From Cyclobacteriaceae bacterium (GTDB taxonomy: Bacteria > Bacteroidota > Bacteroidia > Cytophagales > Cyclobacteriaceae), in the NCBI GenBank assembly GCA_016786585.1, contig JAEUUI010000002.1:25852-89851 (forward strand): 64,000 nt of DNA, read 5' to 3'. The notes beneath the pieces are model-generated. The model did not search any database. It saw only the letters and a list, made by a program, of their open reading frames with translations, and was not told the origin of the DNA. Both the position numbers and the translations under genes were made by a program. Below are positions 35,136-43,316 of the stretch, in pieces. Each line of letters begins with the position of its first letter. The first letter of the stretch is position 1.

Positions 35136-35197
35136 TTCTAATCAAATTCTAATACAGTTTAATCACTTTCTAACCCGGCTCTTAAGCAGCCTTAATA
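35136..35197 (+). promoter_or_regulatory. Helically phased TTCTAAT-like direct repeats (candidate response-regulator site)
   Basis: TAA-containing repeats start at 35139, 35150, 35160, 35171, 35183 and 35193, spaced 11, 10, 11, 12 and 10 nt. The clearest copies are TTCTAAT (35136, 35147), TTTAAT (35158), TTCTAAC (35168), CTTAAG (35181) and CTTAAT (35191). Spacing of about 11 nt in one direction is how OmpR/PhoB-type dimers bind. The array lies between the kinase stop and the UspA-like gene at 35235. Confidence 0.5.
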
Positions 35198-35234
35198 CCC
35201 CCATGGCATCTTGCGATCATAAAAAGTAATCGCG

Positions 35235-35708
35235 ATGCAAACCGTTTTAATTCCAACCGACTTCACCACAACACCCTTGCTGTTATTGAAACATGCAGCA
35301 TTGTCGGCAGCGGATAAACTTGAGGTGATTTTCATGTACAGTACGTTTACGTCAGACTCGATCACAGATTTGTTGTTCTATTCTCCGCAACGAATTTTAC
35401 AGGCCGCTATCCCGCGTGATTTTCGGGAAGGGTGTGCAATCATGATGAATAAATATCCGGAGAAAATTTCGGGTATTCGCTACGAAGTGTTTCATGGCAA
35501 CAATGCAACTGCATTTCAAATTCTCGCTGACTTGAATAAGGTCGACAAAGTATTGATTGCACGCGATCAGCCGTTCAGGCTTCATGGATATGAATTTAAT
35601 CCGGTTTCAAACATCCTGACGAGCAATATCCCGGTTGAGGAAGTAGCGATGCAGGTTTCACCGCGTGTGAATGAAAAAGATTTGATCGCACAACTTCTAA
35701 CCAGTTAA
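35235..35708 (+). CDS. Universal-stress-protein-like small protein
   Basis: A 157-residue soluble protein. It starts MQTVLIPTDFTTTPLLLLKH, the usual first strand and loop of UspA domains (V-L-I-P-T-D-F-S), and continues with ALSAADKLEVIFMY. The later ATP-binding G-x2-G-x9-G(S/T) motif of UspA is not evident, so it may not bind ATP. It lies right after the phased repeats and 114 nt downstream of the two-component system, of which it may be a target. The frameshifted gene follows after 4 nt. Confidence 0.68.
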   Translation: MQTVLIPTDFTTTPLLLLKHAALSAADKLEVIFMYSTFTSDSITDLLFYSPQRILQAAIPRDFREGCAIMMNKYPEKISGIRYEVFHGNNATAFQILADLNKVDKVLIARDQPFRLHGYEFNPVSNILTSNIPVEEVAMQVSPRVNEKDLIAQLLTS

Positions 35709-35712
35709 GGGC

Positions 35713-36169
35713 ATGCGCACACTAACAGTCTATTTGCTTATTGTGGTGACGGCCGCTTTGGTAATGTTTTGTGCCATGAATTCAGTCGAAAGTCCGGAAC
35801 ATAAAATTCTGGGCTCCTGGAAGGAACTCGCGTGGGAATACGAGAAAGTTTACAATCGGGCAGCCCGAAATGAAATCGGGCCGGATACAATCTCACAGAG
35901 CGTAAAAGATCAGCTTGGACAACATTTGGTAATTCATTCAGCGGAGCACTGGCAGTAAGCCTGACGGAACCTTGCTCTTGCAGGGTGCGGGCAACGACAA
36001 GGAAGTGAAATGGAAACTGAAAGGACGCGGTCACATTCTTGAACTGGAATACGACAACCGCGTAATCGAACATTACAATCTGACGCAGCTAACCGCTAAT
36101 ACCATGGTACTCAATTTTGATTCTGACATCCAGGTAAAAGGTATTGCGAAACTGACGTTTATTAAATAA
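35713..36169 (+). pseudogene. Frameshifted small exported lipocalin-like protein
   Basis: The first frame (35713-35958) encodes a hydrophobic N-terminal segment (LTVYLLIVVTAALVMFCAM) and KILGSWKELAWEYEKVYN, then stops at TAA 35956-35958. The next frame (+1) continues from about 35957 as KPDGTLLLQGAG, then VKWKLKGRGHILELEYDN, and ends at 36169. Deleting one base near 35956 (CAGTAAGCC to CAGAAGCC) joins both halves into about 151 residues that read like one lipocalin-like domain. It is either a recent frameshift or a sequencing error. It lies 4 nt after the UspA-like gene. Confidence 0.65.
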
Positions 36170-36176
36170 AAGAATT

Positions 36177-36950
36177 GTGTTAAGAAAATATAGCAATACA
36201 AGAACATTATCCGATAACATTAAACTGGGTGTGCTTACCGCGTTCAGTGCGGGCATGGTGAACATCGGTTCATTCCTGATTTTCCTTTCCTTTACATCAA
36301 ACGTTACAGGTTACTTTGCCATTTTTGCGGCAGAAATTGTGCGCGGAAACTTCTATCAGGTATTTGTGGTGCTCGAGTGGATATTTCTGTTCTTCTTTGG
36401 AAGCTTCACCTCAAACCTGATTGTTATCAACTTCAACAATCGCAATAAGTACGTTGCGCATGCCATTCCGGTGGTGTTTGAAATTACCTGCTTATTGATT
36501 GTCGGATTTTACGGACAATATTTTTACCAGGAAACGTTGAAGGAAACAGAGATGCTGTTGTCGCTCATGTTGTTTGCAATGGGTCTGCAAAACGGTTTGA
36601 CAGCCAGCATCTCCAACTTTACCGTTAAAACCACACATCTCACGGGCGCAACAACCGATCTCGGCATTTTATTCTCGATGTTCACGAAAGCTGAGTTTCG
36701 CAAAAACCAGGAAATGACTGACAAAGCCAAATTGGTTGGCTCCATTATGATCTCCTATATGGTCGGTGCAATTGTGGCAGGTGTTATCTACCAGTACGTT
36801 CAGTTCCGGTTGTTTTATATCGTCAGCGGATTTTTAACGGTAGTGATCGCATACGATCTGTATACGCTAAAATTCTTACGATACATCCAGAACCTGAGAC
36901 GTAAAAAACAACCCGCAGTCGATCAAAAACTAATTACCGAAGGCTCTTAG
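36177..36950 (+). CDS. YoaK/DUF1275 family membrane protein
   Basis: A 257-residue protein beginning at GTG 36177, 7 nt after the broken gene. It has about six hydrophobic segments. The family pattern is seen in GVLTAFSAGMVNIGSFLIFL, SNVTGYFAIFA and the NGLTASISNFTVKTTHLTGA stretch with DLG. The function of DUF1275 proteins is not established. Its stop overlaps the convergent hmgA stop by 4 nt. It could belong to the same transcript as the UspA-like gene. Confidence 0.87.
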   Translation: MLRKYSNTRTLSDNIKLGVLTAFSAGMVNIGSFLIFLSFTSNVTGYFAIFAAEIVRGNFYQVFVVLEWIFLFFFGSFTSNLIVINFNNRNKYVAHAIPVVFEITCLLIVGFYGQYFYQETLKETEMLLSLMLFAMGLQNGLTASISNFTVKTTHLTGATTDLGILFSMFTKAEFRKNQEMTDKAKLVGSIMISYMVGAIVAGVIYQYVQFRLFYIVSGFLTVVIAYDLYTLKFLRYIQNLRRKKQPAVDQKLITEGS

Positions 36951-38140
36951 GGCGTGTTAACCTCATTAAAATTTCCTTCGTTGTGGTCGGTCCAGCTCAT
37001 CGGGTAATTCTTGTCCAGAAACTCGAGTGAATCTTCTGTCAGGAACAACGGCTTGAACGTGTCGATCATTACGGCAAGCTCGTGCGTTTCTTTTGCGCCA
37101 ATACTTTTTTCTACCGTACCCGGATGCGGTCCGTGGGGCAAGCCGCCCGGATGAAGCGTAAACGATCCGCGCTCAATTCCCCTGCGGCTCATAAAATTAC
37201 CTTCTGCGTAGTACAGCACTTCATCACTGTCGATGTTGCTGTGATTGTACGGTGCGGGGATTGCCAGCGGATGATAATCGAACAATCGCGGAACAAACGA
37301 ACAGATCACAAAGTTGTGAGCCTGAAATGTTTGATGCACCGGAGGTGGCTGATGGATTCTTCCGGTAATCGGTTCAAAGTCGTGAATGGAAAATGCATAC
37401 GGCCACAGGAATCCGTCCCAGCCAATCAGGTCAAGCGGACTGTGCTCATATACATACTGATGTAAAAATCCCTGCTTCTTGATATTCAACAAAAATTCGC
37501 CTTTGCTGGAGTCGGTAATCAGCTCATGTGGCGGACGGATATCACGTTCGCAATAAGGCGAGTGTTCTCCTAACTGGCCAAGCTCGTTGCGATATCTTCT
37601 TACGGTTTCAACCGGGGAATTCGCTTCAACAATCAATAGTCGTAACGGCCCTTCTTCAAATTCAAGTTTGTAGATCACGGTGCGTGGAATAACAACGTAA
37701 TCGCCCTGACGGATTTCCAGTTTTCCGAATGGGGAAATCAGAACACCCTTTCCATCATGCACATACAGCACTTCATCGCCTTCTGCATTTTTATAGAAGT
37801 AATCCATCTTGCGTTGTGAAGGTGAGCAAATGGAAATCGAACAGTCGTTGTTTTTCAGCAAGACTTTACGCGCGCTCAGGTAATCCGTGCCGGTTGTAGT
37901 GACTTTGGATGTGTTGAGATGCGTTTGCTTCAGCGCGTAATCAGTGATGATTTTCGGACCATACTTAACCGGCTCTTTCACGGCTTTGATGCGCGTAGGT
38001 GCATAAATATGGTACAGGTTGGAATAAATACCGGAAAAACCTTCCGAGCTCACCAACTCTTCTTTATACAAGCTGCCATCGGGCTGACGGAATTGCGTAT
38101 GCCGCTTGTGCGGAATTTGTCCTAAACGGTGGTAGTACAT
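36947..38140 (-). CDS. hmgA: Homogentisate 1,2-dioxygenase
   Basis: A 397-residue Fe(II) cupin enzyme that opens the ring of homogentisate in tyrosine and phenylalanine breakdown. Fe-ligand regions seen: PYNHSNIDSDEVLYYAEGNF (His and Glu) and LHPGGLPHGPHPG (the second His). The N-terminus (MYYHRLGQIPHKRHTQFRQP) matches bacterial members. The usual partners (fumarylacetoacetase, HPPD) are not next to it. It is convergent with DUF1275, and the LytTR regulator lies 65 nt upstream on the same strand. Confidence 0.93.
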   Translation of the reverse strand: MYYHRLGQIPHKRHTQFRQPDGSLYKEELVSSEGFSGIYSNLYHIYAPTRIKAVKEPVKYGPKIITDYALKQTHLNTSKVTTTGTDYLSARKVLLKNNDCSISICSPSQRKMDYFYKNAEGDEVLYVHDGKGVLISPFGKLEIRQGDYVVIPRTVIYKLEFEEGPLRLLIVEANSPVETVRRYRNELGQLGEHSPYCERDIRPPHELITDSSKGEFLLNIKKQGFLHQYVYEHSPLDLIGWDGFLWPYAFSIHDFEPITGRIHQPPPVHQTFQAHNFVICSFVPRLFDYHPLAIPAPYNHSNIDSDEVLYYAEGNFMSRRGIERGSFTLHPGGLPHGPHPGTVEKSIGAKETHELAVMIDTFKPLFLTEDSLEFLDKNYPMSWTDHNEGNFNEVNTP

Positions 38141-38205
38141 AAAGACTTTGTTTCAGCCTTCAAATTGAGAAAATTTTCACGGAAACGTGAATGTTTTTTG
38201 AAAGA

Positions 38206-38901
38206 TCAGCCTTTAAAAACCCTGAAAAACTCGTCTTCAAAACTCTGTCCGATAGGAATATCTAAACCCGCCTTTATGTTAATGTTTTTGTTGCGTACAG
38301 ATTGTATCCGCGTAAGCGGAATGATAAACGAACGGTGTACGCGAATAAATTCATCAGCCGGAAGTTTTTCCAGAATGTTCTTCATCGTCATTCGGGTGAT
38401 AACTGTTTTTCCCGAGTCAAGATGAATTTTCAGGTAATCGGCAAGACCTTCAACGTAGAGTACGGATGAGGTTTGAATTTTTACCAGGGTGTAGTCCGAC
38501 CGGATAAAGAAGTGTTTTTGTTCGGCAGGCTGCCGGTGTTTAAGGAAGTTATGATAATCGCTGGCTTTTTGAACTGCCTGAGTGAACCGTTCGAACGAGT
38601 AGGGTTTTAGTAAATAATCCACGGCACTAAGTTCAAATCCCTCTACGGCATGCTGCGGATGGGCGGTGGTAAAAATAACCATCGTTTCAGTTTTTAATCC
38701 GCGGAAAAAATCAATTCCTGAAATCGCGGGCATGTTGATGTCAAGAAAAATCAGGTCTACAGGAAATGAATCAAGGTGTTTTTTTCCTTCATTCGTTTTG
38801 GTGAAAGTTTTTTCAAGTTTCACCAGTCTGGTCTGTGCACAGAAATTCTCAACAATTTCAAGCGCCAGGGGTTCGTCATCAATTGCGATAGCCGTTATCA
38901 T
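38206..38901 (-). CDS. LytTR-family response regulator
   Basis: A 231-residue regulator. The receiver domain shows D8-D9-E10, phosphorylation site near D54 (IFLDINMPA) and LLKPYSF. The C-terminal LytTR domain (about 130-231) has HFFIRSDYTLVKIQTSSV, then FIRVHRSFIIPLTRIQSV. Its start overlaps the kinase stop by 4 nt. It may control neighbouring hmgA or the divergent intradiol-dioxygenase genes; this is inferred from position only. Confidence 0.95.
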   Translation of the reverse strand: MITAIAIDDEPLALEIVENFCAQTRLVKLEKTFTKTNEGKKHLDSFPVDLIFLDINMPAISGIDFFRGLKTETMVIFTTAHPQHAVEGFELSAVDYLLKPYSFERFTQAVQKASDYHNFLKHRQPAEQKHFFIRSDYTLVKIQTSSVLYVEGLADYLKIHLDSGKTVITRMTMKNILEKLPADEFIRVHRSFIIPLTRIQSVRNKNINIKAGLDIPIGQSFEDEFFRVFKG

Positions 38902-39932
38902 AAAAGTTGCAGGATTAACCGTACGGTATGCGTGTTCTGATCCTCATGTATCTGCAACAGGTGCTTATCAGGATAAAGAAGTTTGAGTCGTTCTTTCGTG
39001 TTTTCAATTCCCACACCGCTTTTCACATGCGGATCGTTATCGGGTGTTACCTTTTTATTCTCGACAACCAGTTCAAGCGAGCTTTCGCCTATGGTTATCC
39101 GTATTTTAATGTACGAATCCTGATCAGGATTTACGCCATGCTTGAACGCATTTTCAATGAAGGGCATTAAAATAACCGGGGCGATTTTTTTCTCGCCCGG
39201 AACACCCGTGATCTGGTAAGTGAGCGCAACTGCACTGGTTAAACGCATCTTTTGCAGGTCAATGTAATCGTTCGTGTACGTGATTTCTTTGTGTAACGGA
39301 ACAAAATCCGCTACGGTCTCGGTAACTACGTATCGCATCATGGCCGATAATTTCAGTAATCCTGACGCGGTGCCCTGAGCGTGTTCACGAATTGCCAAAG
39401 CATAGATGTTATTGAGTGTATTAAAAAGAAAATGTGGATTGATGCGACTTTTCAACGAGCCGATCTCAGCATGTTGCCTGAGAACTTCAGTATCGAACAG
39501 CCGTGTTCGGATGCGCAACAGCAACGATGAGAGAATTACCGCTGCATATAAAAATACGTTGTGCTGAATGTGCATAAAGGCAGACTCTTCACGCGGTAGT
39601 GGCCTGTCGACTGCAAATGGCGGAGGACTACGATCGGGTTCAAGGTGAATCAGGTGTGCGAGTTGCGAAGGAACGATGCTGATAAGCAGTAACCCGGCTA
39701 CAACAATAACCCCGTAAAGCAGATGTTTATCGCGAAAATATAATCGCGGGATAAGCAGGTAAAAATTCAAATAAAAAATGATCAGCATGAGGATGTTCGC
39801 GAACAGATCGCGAAGTGCCGGCTGAGATAAAAAACTTGCGTCCGGTGGCTTGGGTGAGACCAGAACCGGTACAACCAGAAAGGCAAGCACAGCAAGAAAG
39901 TGCCAGTAAACGGGTGTTTTTTTAGAGCTCAT
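38898..39932 (-). CDS. LytS/YehU-type sensor histidine kinase
   Basis: About 344 residues from the ATG at 39932 (MSSKKTPVYWHFLAVLAFLV), chosen because it precedes the first membrane helix; in-frame ATGs at 39974 and 39998 are alternatives. Four hydrophobic segments are followed by the His_kinase domain with the phosphoacceptor in KSRINPHFLFNTLNNIY, then PFIENAFKHGVNP and the G-box KSGVGIENTKERL. It is the partner of the overlapping LytTR regulator. It is divergent from the intradiol dioxygenase gene. Confidence 0.92.
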   Translation of the reverse strand: MSSKKTPVYWHFLAVLAFLVVPVLVSPKPPDASFLSQPALRDLFANILMLIIFYLNFYLLIPRLYFRDKHLLYGVIVVAGLLLISIVPSQLAHLIHLEPDRSPPPFAVDRPLPREESAFMHIQHNVFLYAAVILSSLLLRIRTRLFDTEVLRQHAEIGSLKSRINPHFLFNTLNNIYALAIREHAQGTASGLLKLSAMMRYVVTETVADFVPLHKEITYTNDYIDLQKMRLTSAVALTYQITGVPGEKKIAPVILMPFIENAFKHGVNPDQDSYIKIRITIGESSLELVVENKKVTPDNDPHVKSGVGIENTKERLKLLYPDKHLLQIHEDQNTHTVRLILQLL

Positions 39933-40089
39933 GCAGCGTGGTACCGGGCAAAGGTACGTAATCAAGTCATCCATAAATCTTATCGTTCTTCGCACCATTT
40001 ATGAGATTGATCGCAATTTCGCTGGAGGCTGTGCTTAGTCTGGCTGCTTCCCCGTTATTTCACCAACAGATCGTAAAACCCCTGTGATT

Positions 40090-40830
40090 ATGGAACGAAA
40101 GGAATTTATTAAGAAGCTTGGATTTGGAACATTGATTGTTCCTTTTTTGGCAGCCTGCTCCGATTCAGGCGACCCAACGCCATCGAACAATTCAAGTGGT
40201 GGCTCTTCAACGGGTGGAACCGACAACGGATCAGGAACAGGTTCAGGAACGTGCACGGTAAGCCCGACTGAAACAGCAGGACCATTTCCAACAAAAGACC
40301 CTGCTTCGCTTGAGCGGGTTGACATCCGTTCTGACCGGACCGGGATTGTAATGGATGTGGAGATTATTATTCAGGACAAAAGCAATGGTTGTACAGTGCT
40401 TGCCGGCGCAATTGTAGATATCTGGCATTGCGATGCAGCCGGAAATTATTCCGAGTATGGCGGCACAGGTATGCAATCGACAAACTATCAATCCGTACAC
40501 TTTCTGCGCGGTCGTCAGGAAACTAATAGTGACGGACTCGCTTCGTTCCGCACAATTTTTCCGGGCTGGTATAGCGGTCGCGCTCCGCACATTCACGTAC
40601 ATGTTTACGATTCATCCGGAAACTCATTGCTCGTAACGCAAATTGCTTTTCCAACCGATGTATGTAACACGGTATATACAACGGCCACTACACTGTATAC
40701 CAAAGGCACCCAGGATACATCCAACGCTTCGGATAATATTTTTTCGGATTCGCTGGATAGTGAACTTGCCACCGTAACCGGAAGCATTGCGGAAGGATAC
40801 TTGTTGAAGAAAACAATTGTTGTAAGCTAA
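40090..40830 (+). CDS. Intradiol ring-cleavage dioxygenase-like lipoprotein
   Basis: 246 residues from the ATG at 40090. The N-terminus (MERKEFIKKLGFGTLIVPFL, then AAC) is a Tat-like/lipoprotein signal with lipobox LAAC, followed by a Ser/Gly/Thr linker. The intradiol dioxygenase core has all four non-haem Fe(III) ligand types: Tyr in AAGNYSEYGG, Tyr in FPGWYSGR, and two His in PHIHVHV. Classical members cleave catechol or protocatechuate in the cytoplasm; this one is exported, so the substrate is unknown. The cupin gene follows 9 nt later. Confidence 0.87.
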   Translation: MERKEFIKKLGFGTLIVPFLAACSDSGDPTPSNNSSGGSSTGGTDNGSGTGSGTCTVSPTETAGPFPTKDPASLERVDIRSDRTGIVMDVEIIIQDKSNGCTVLAGAIVDIWHCDAAGNYSEYGGTGMQSTNYQSVHFLRGRQETNSDGLASFRTIFPGWYSGRAPHIHVHVYDSSGNSLLVTQIAFPTDVCNTVYTTATTLYTKGTQDTSNASDNIFSDSLDSELATVTGSIAEGYLLKKTIVVS

Positions 40831-40839
40831 TACACTACC

Positions 40840-41526
40840 ATGACCGAATCGGCTCAACATAGTAAAGCGCGGATTTACCTGGCAGGCAAGCGTGTTGTAA
40901 CGGCAGGCGATGGGCATTGTGTGTACCATACTTTCAGCGATAGTAGTTTTTCAGTAATTGGCCGCGGGCCATTTTCAGGCATTCGTATGCTGAATGATGA
41001 GGTGCTGAAAGCCGGACTTTCCGTTACGCATCAGTCCGTTGAAAGCAGCCTGGTGCTGATGTTGCCGCTGGTGGGTAAAATCAAATTCCGTGTGGATACC
41101 GATGAGTTCCGGTTTCTTGAAGCCGATTCCTCTCAGCTGATGCATATCGGGAAGGGATCGGCTCTGGAGATATCGAATTCGTACCGGCAGGAGTCTATCA
41201 ATTATCTTTTGATTTGGTTTGCGGCCGAACCGGTATCTTTTGAACAGTTTGCTATGTTTGATGTGCACAAAAAGCAAAACACCCTGATTCAGATTTTCAA
41301 CGACTCAAAAGCTGCAGGGTATATCGGACAATTTTCGGGCCGCGCAGGATTTCAATTTTCGGTTCGTGAGCCTGCGCGGGCCGTGCTTGCCTTTGTAATT
41401 GAGGGAGCTTTCGAAATTGAAGACCGTCTGCTGGAATCGCGCGATGCACTTACGCTGCGGGAGGTAAGTTCGGTTGAATTCGAAGCCCTTTCAAACAATG
41501 CAATTATCCTGCTGATTGAACTGTAG
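40840..41526 (+). CDS. Pirin/quercetinase-like cupin protein
   Basis: A 228-residue soluble protein. The segment GLSVTHQSVESSLVLMLPLVG followed by beta-strands, and the C-terminal part (REPARAVLAFVIEGAFEIED, then ESRDALTLREVSSVEFEALS), resembles the C-terminal cupin of YhaK/pirin-type proteins. The N-terminal metal-binding His residues are poorly conserved, so enzymatic activity is doubtful. It is 9 nt downstream of the exported intradiol dioxygenase and surely cotranscribed. The family call is moderate; a profile search would settle it. Confidence 0.55.
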   Translation: MTESAQHSKARIYLAGKRVVTAGDGHCVYHTFSDSSFSVIGRGPFSGIRMLNDEVLKAGLSVTHQSVESSLVLMLPLVGKIKFRVDTDEFRFLEADSSQLMHIGKGSALEISNSYRQESINYLLIWFAAEPVSFEQFAMFDVHKKQNTLIQIFNDSKAAGYIGQFSGRAGFQFSVREPARAVLAFVIEGAFEIEDRLLESRDALTLREVSSVEFEALSNNAIILLIEL

Positions 41527-41528
41527 CG

Positions 41529-43154
41529 CTATAACTTGGTATTGTTAAGTTCCGGTATCCGGTCGAATAGCTTTAATGCCTGCTGGAAAATCTCGTTGGT
41601 TTCGTTCATGATCGGGTAGAGGCCGTCATTTCCCCAAACTTTTCGTGCGATCTGTGCTTTTACGTGTACCTGGAAGAGCTGCTTCTTCAGGCGAAGTTCT
41701 TCGTAATCAGGCTTGAGTTTTTTCTGCTGACCGAGTTTCACCAGGTCGTTCAACATTTCATCGCTTACCTTGAACTTTGTATAGTAGTTGTCAAAACCAC
41801 TTTCTTCAAGTTCTTTTTTATGCTTCTCGGCATATTTGAAGGCATATTCATAGATGGCAGTCGTTGAATACAATTCATTCAAATAATGACTATTCTGCGT
41901 GGTATCAAGCGGGATAAAATAATCGGGCATAATTCCACCGCCCCCGTAAACCGTTCTTCCGTTGTGCGTGGTGTACTTTAGCGTGTCGTTGAAATGAATG
42001 CTGTCGGCATGGAAGAACTCACCTTTTTTGTAACGACTTAAAATATCCTGTGAGTATTCTTCTTCGTCATCGTACGGTTTCTGAATCGAACGTCCGCTTG
42101 GTGTGTAGTAACGCGAGATAGTAAGGCGCAACTCTGACCCGTCATTTAAGTCGAACGGCTTTTGCACGAGTCCTTTTCCGTACGACCTGCGCCCGACAAC
42201 CAGTGCGCGATCATTATCCTGTAGTGCCCCTGCCAGAATTTCTGTAGCCGATGCACTCCATTCATTTACCAGCACGATCAAATCACCGCTTTCAAAATTT
42301 CCGTTGGCCGTTGAAACCGCATCGGTATTCAAGCTTTTGTCTTTCCCATTTGTGTAAACAATCTTTTTACCGCCCGAAAGGAAGTCATCCGCCATCTGAA
42401 TGGCCATGTCCATGTATCCGCCACCGTTGCTCTGTAAATCGAGAACCAGGCGCTTCATTCCGCGCTCTTTCAGTTTATTCAGCGCTATTGAAAATTCTTC
42501 GTAGGTAGTGGCAGCAAAGCGGCTGATTTTGATGTAGCCTGTTTCATGATCAACCATGTATGCTACGTCCAGTGAGAATTGAGGAATTTTGTCGCGCACA
42601 ATGTTGAACTCCAGCGGCTCGGGTGAACCGTTTCGCTGAATGGTAACTTTTACCTCTGTACCGCTCGGGCCTTTTAAAAGTTTCATCACATCGGGTGAAG
42701 TAATACCTACACCCGCCACATCTTTATCATCTACTTTTAGAATCTTGTCGCCCGACAAAATTCCAAGCGCTTCCGAAGGCCCCCCGGCTAATGGTGAAAT
42801 AACAACGATCGTATCCTGGAAAATATTGAACTCAACACCAATACCATCAAAGTTTCCGCGTAAATCTTCATTTGCCTGCACACGGTCAGACGCAGGAATA
42901 TAAACCGAGTGCGGGTCGAGCTTCGCCAGCAGGTGTTGGATAGACTCGTCTACCAGTTTATCGGTCTTGATGTCGTCTACATAATTTTTATTGATAAACG
43001 TGAGCACTTCCCGCAGCTTCTGAACATCGCGCCCTACTTCCGAAGAAGTTTTCTGCGTGTTCAGGCTCGCGCCAATAAAGATGCCGCCCGCCAGTCCCAG
43101 GCAAAGAATAATTGGTAGACTGATCTGGTTCCGGGTATTTCTGTGTTCGCTCAT
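41529..43154 (-). CDS. C-terminal processing peptidase (CtpA/Prc, S41 family)
   Basis: 541 residues from the ATG at 43154 (MSEHRNTRNQISLPIILCLG); the longer in-frame start adds 15 residues. An N-terminal membrane anchor is followed by a PDZ domain (GIGVEFNIFQDTIVVISPLA, then GDKILKVDDKDVAG) and the S41 domain: VLDLQSNGGGYMDMAI, VNEWSASATEILAGAL (Ser nucleophile in SAS) and RRSYGKGLVQ (Lys general base). It cuts periplasmic proteins near their C-termini. Convergent with the cupin gene, 2 nt apart. Confidence 0.95.
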   Translation of the reverse strand: MSEHRNTRNQISLPIILCLGLAGGIFIGASLNTQKTSSEVGRDVQKLREVLTFINKNYVDDIKTDKLVDESIQHLLAKLDPHSVYIPASDRVQANEDLRGNFDGIGVEFNIFQDTIVVISPLAGGPSEALGILSGDKILKVDDKDVAGVGITSPDVMKLLKGPSGTEVKVTIQRNGSPEPLEFNIVRDKIPQFSLDVAYMVDHETGYIKISRFAATTYEEFSIALNKLKERGMKRLVLDLQSNGGGYMDMAIQMADDFLSGGKKIVYTNGKDKSLNTDAVSTANGNFESGDLIVLVNEWSASATEILAGALQDNDRALVVGRRSYGKGLVQKPFDLNDGSELRLTISRYYTPSGRSIQKPYDDEEEYSQDILSRYKKGEFFHADSIHFNDTLKYTTHNGRTVYGGGGIMPDYFIPLDTTQNSHYLNELYSTTAIYEYAFKYAEKHKKELEESGFDNYYTKFKVSDEMLNDLVKLGQQKKLKPDYEELRLKKQLFQVHVKAQIARKVWGNDGLYPIMNETNEIFQQALKLFDRIPELNNTKL

Positions 43155-43299
43155 ACTAAAATCTCGTCTCGTCAGTTCTTTAACGGTGCTATATAACAAA
43201 TGTTCACCGATGATAAATCCCTTTTTTGACCGGAAATGGACAAAAACCGGAAATTAATAACCCATAGCCCCGGGTCTCGCGTTTTGAAGGCCTTTTAGC

Positions 43300-43307
43300 T
43301 ATCTTTG
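43300..43307 (+). promoter_or_regulatory. -7 promoter element of the hemerythrin-like gene
   Basis: TATCTTTG matches TAnnTTTG, 9 nt before the ATG at 43317. A TTG at 43284-43286 is only 13 nt away, so the -33 element is not convincing. Confidence 0.4.
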
Positions 43308-43316
43308 AAAATTAGC

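Noticed and set aside
34741..35145. 134-residue minus-strand frame over the kinase ATPase domain
   Set aside because: Shadow of a well-supported histidine kinase.
35950..35962. Programmed +1 frameshift site
   Set aside because: No slippery CTT-TGA type motif and no SD-like stimulator; a simple mutation or sequencing error is more likely.
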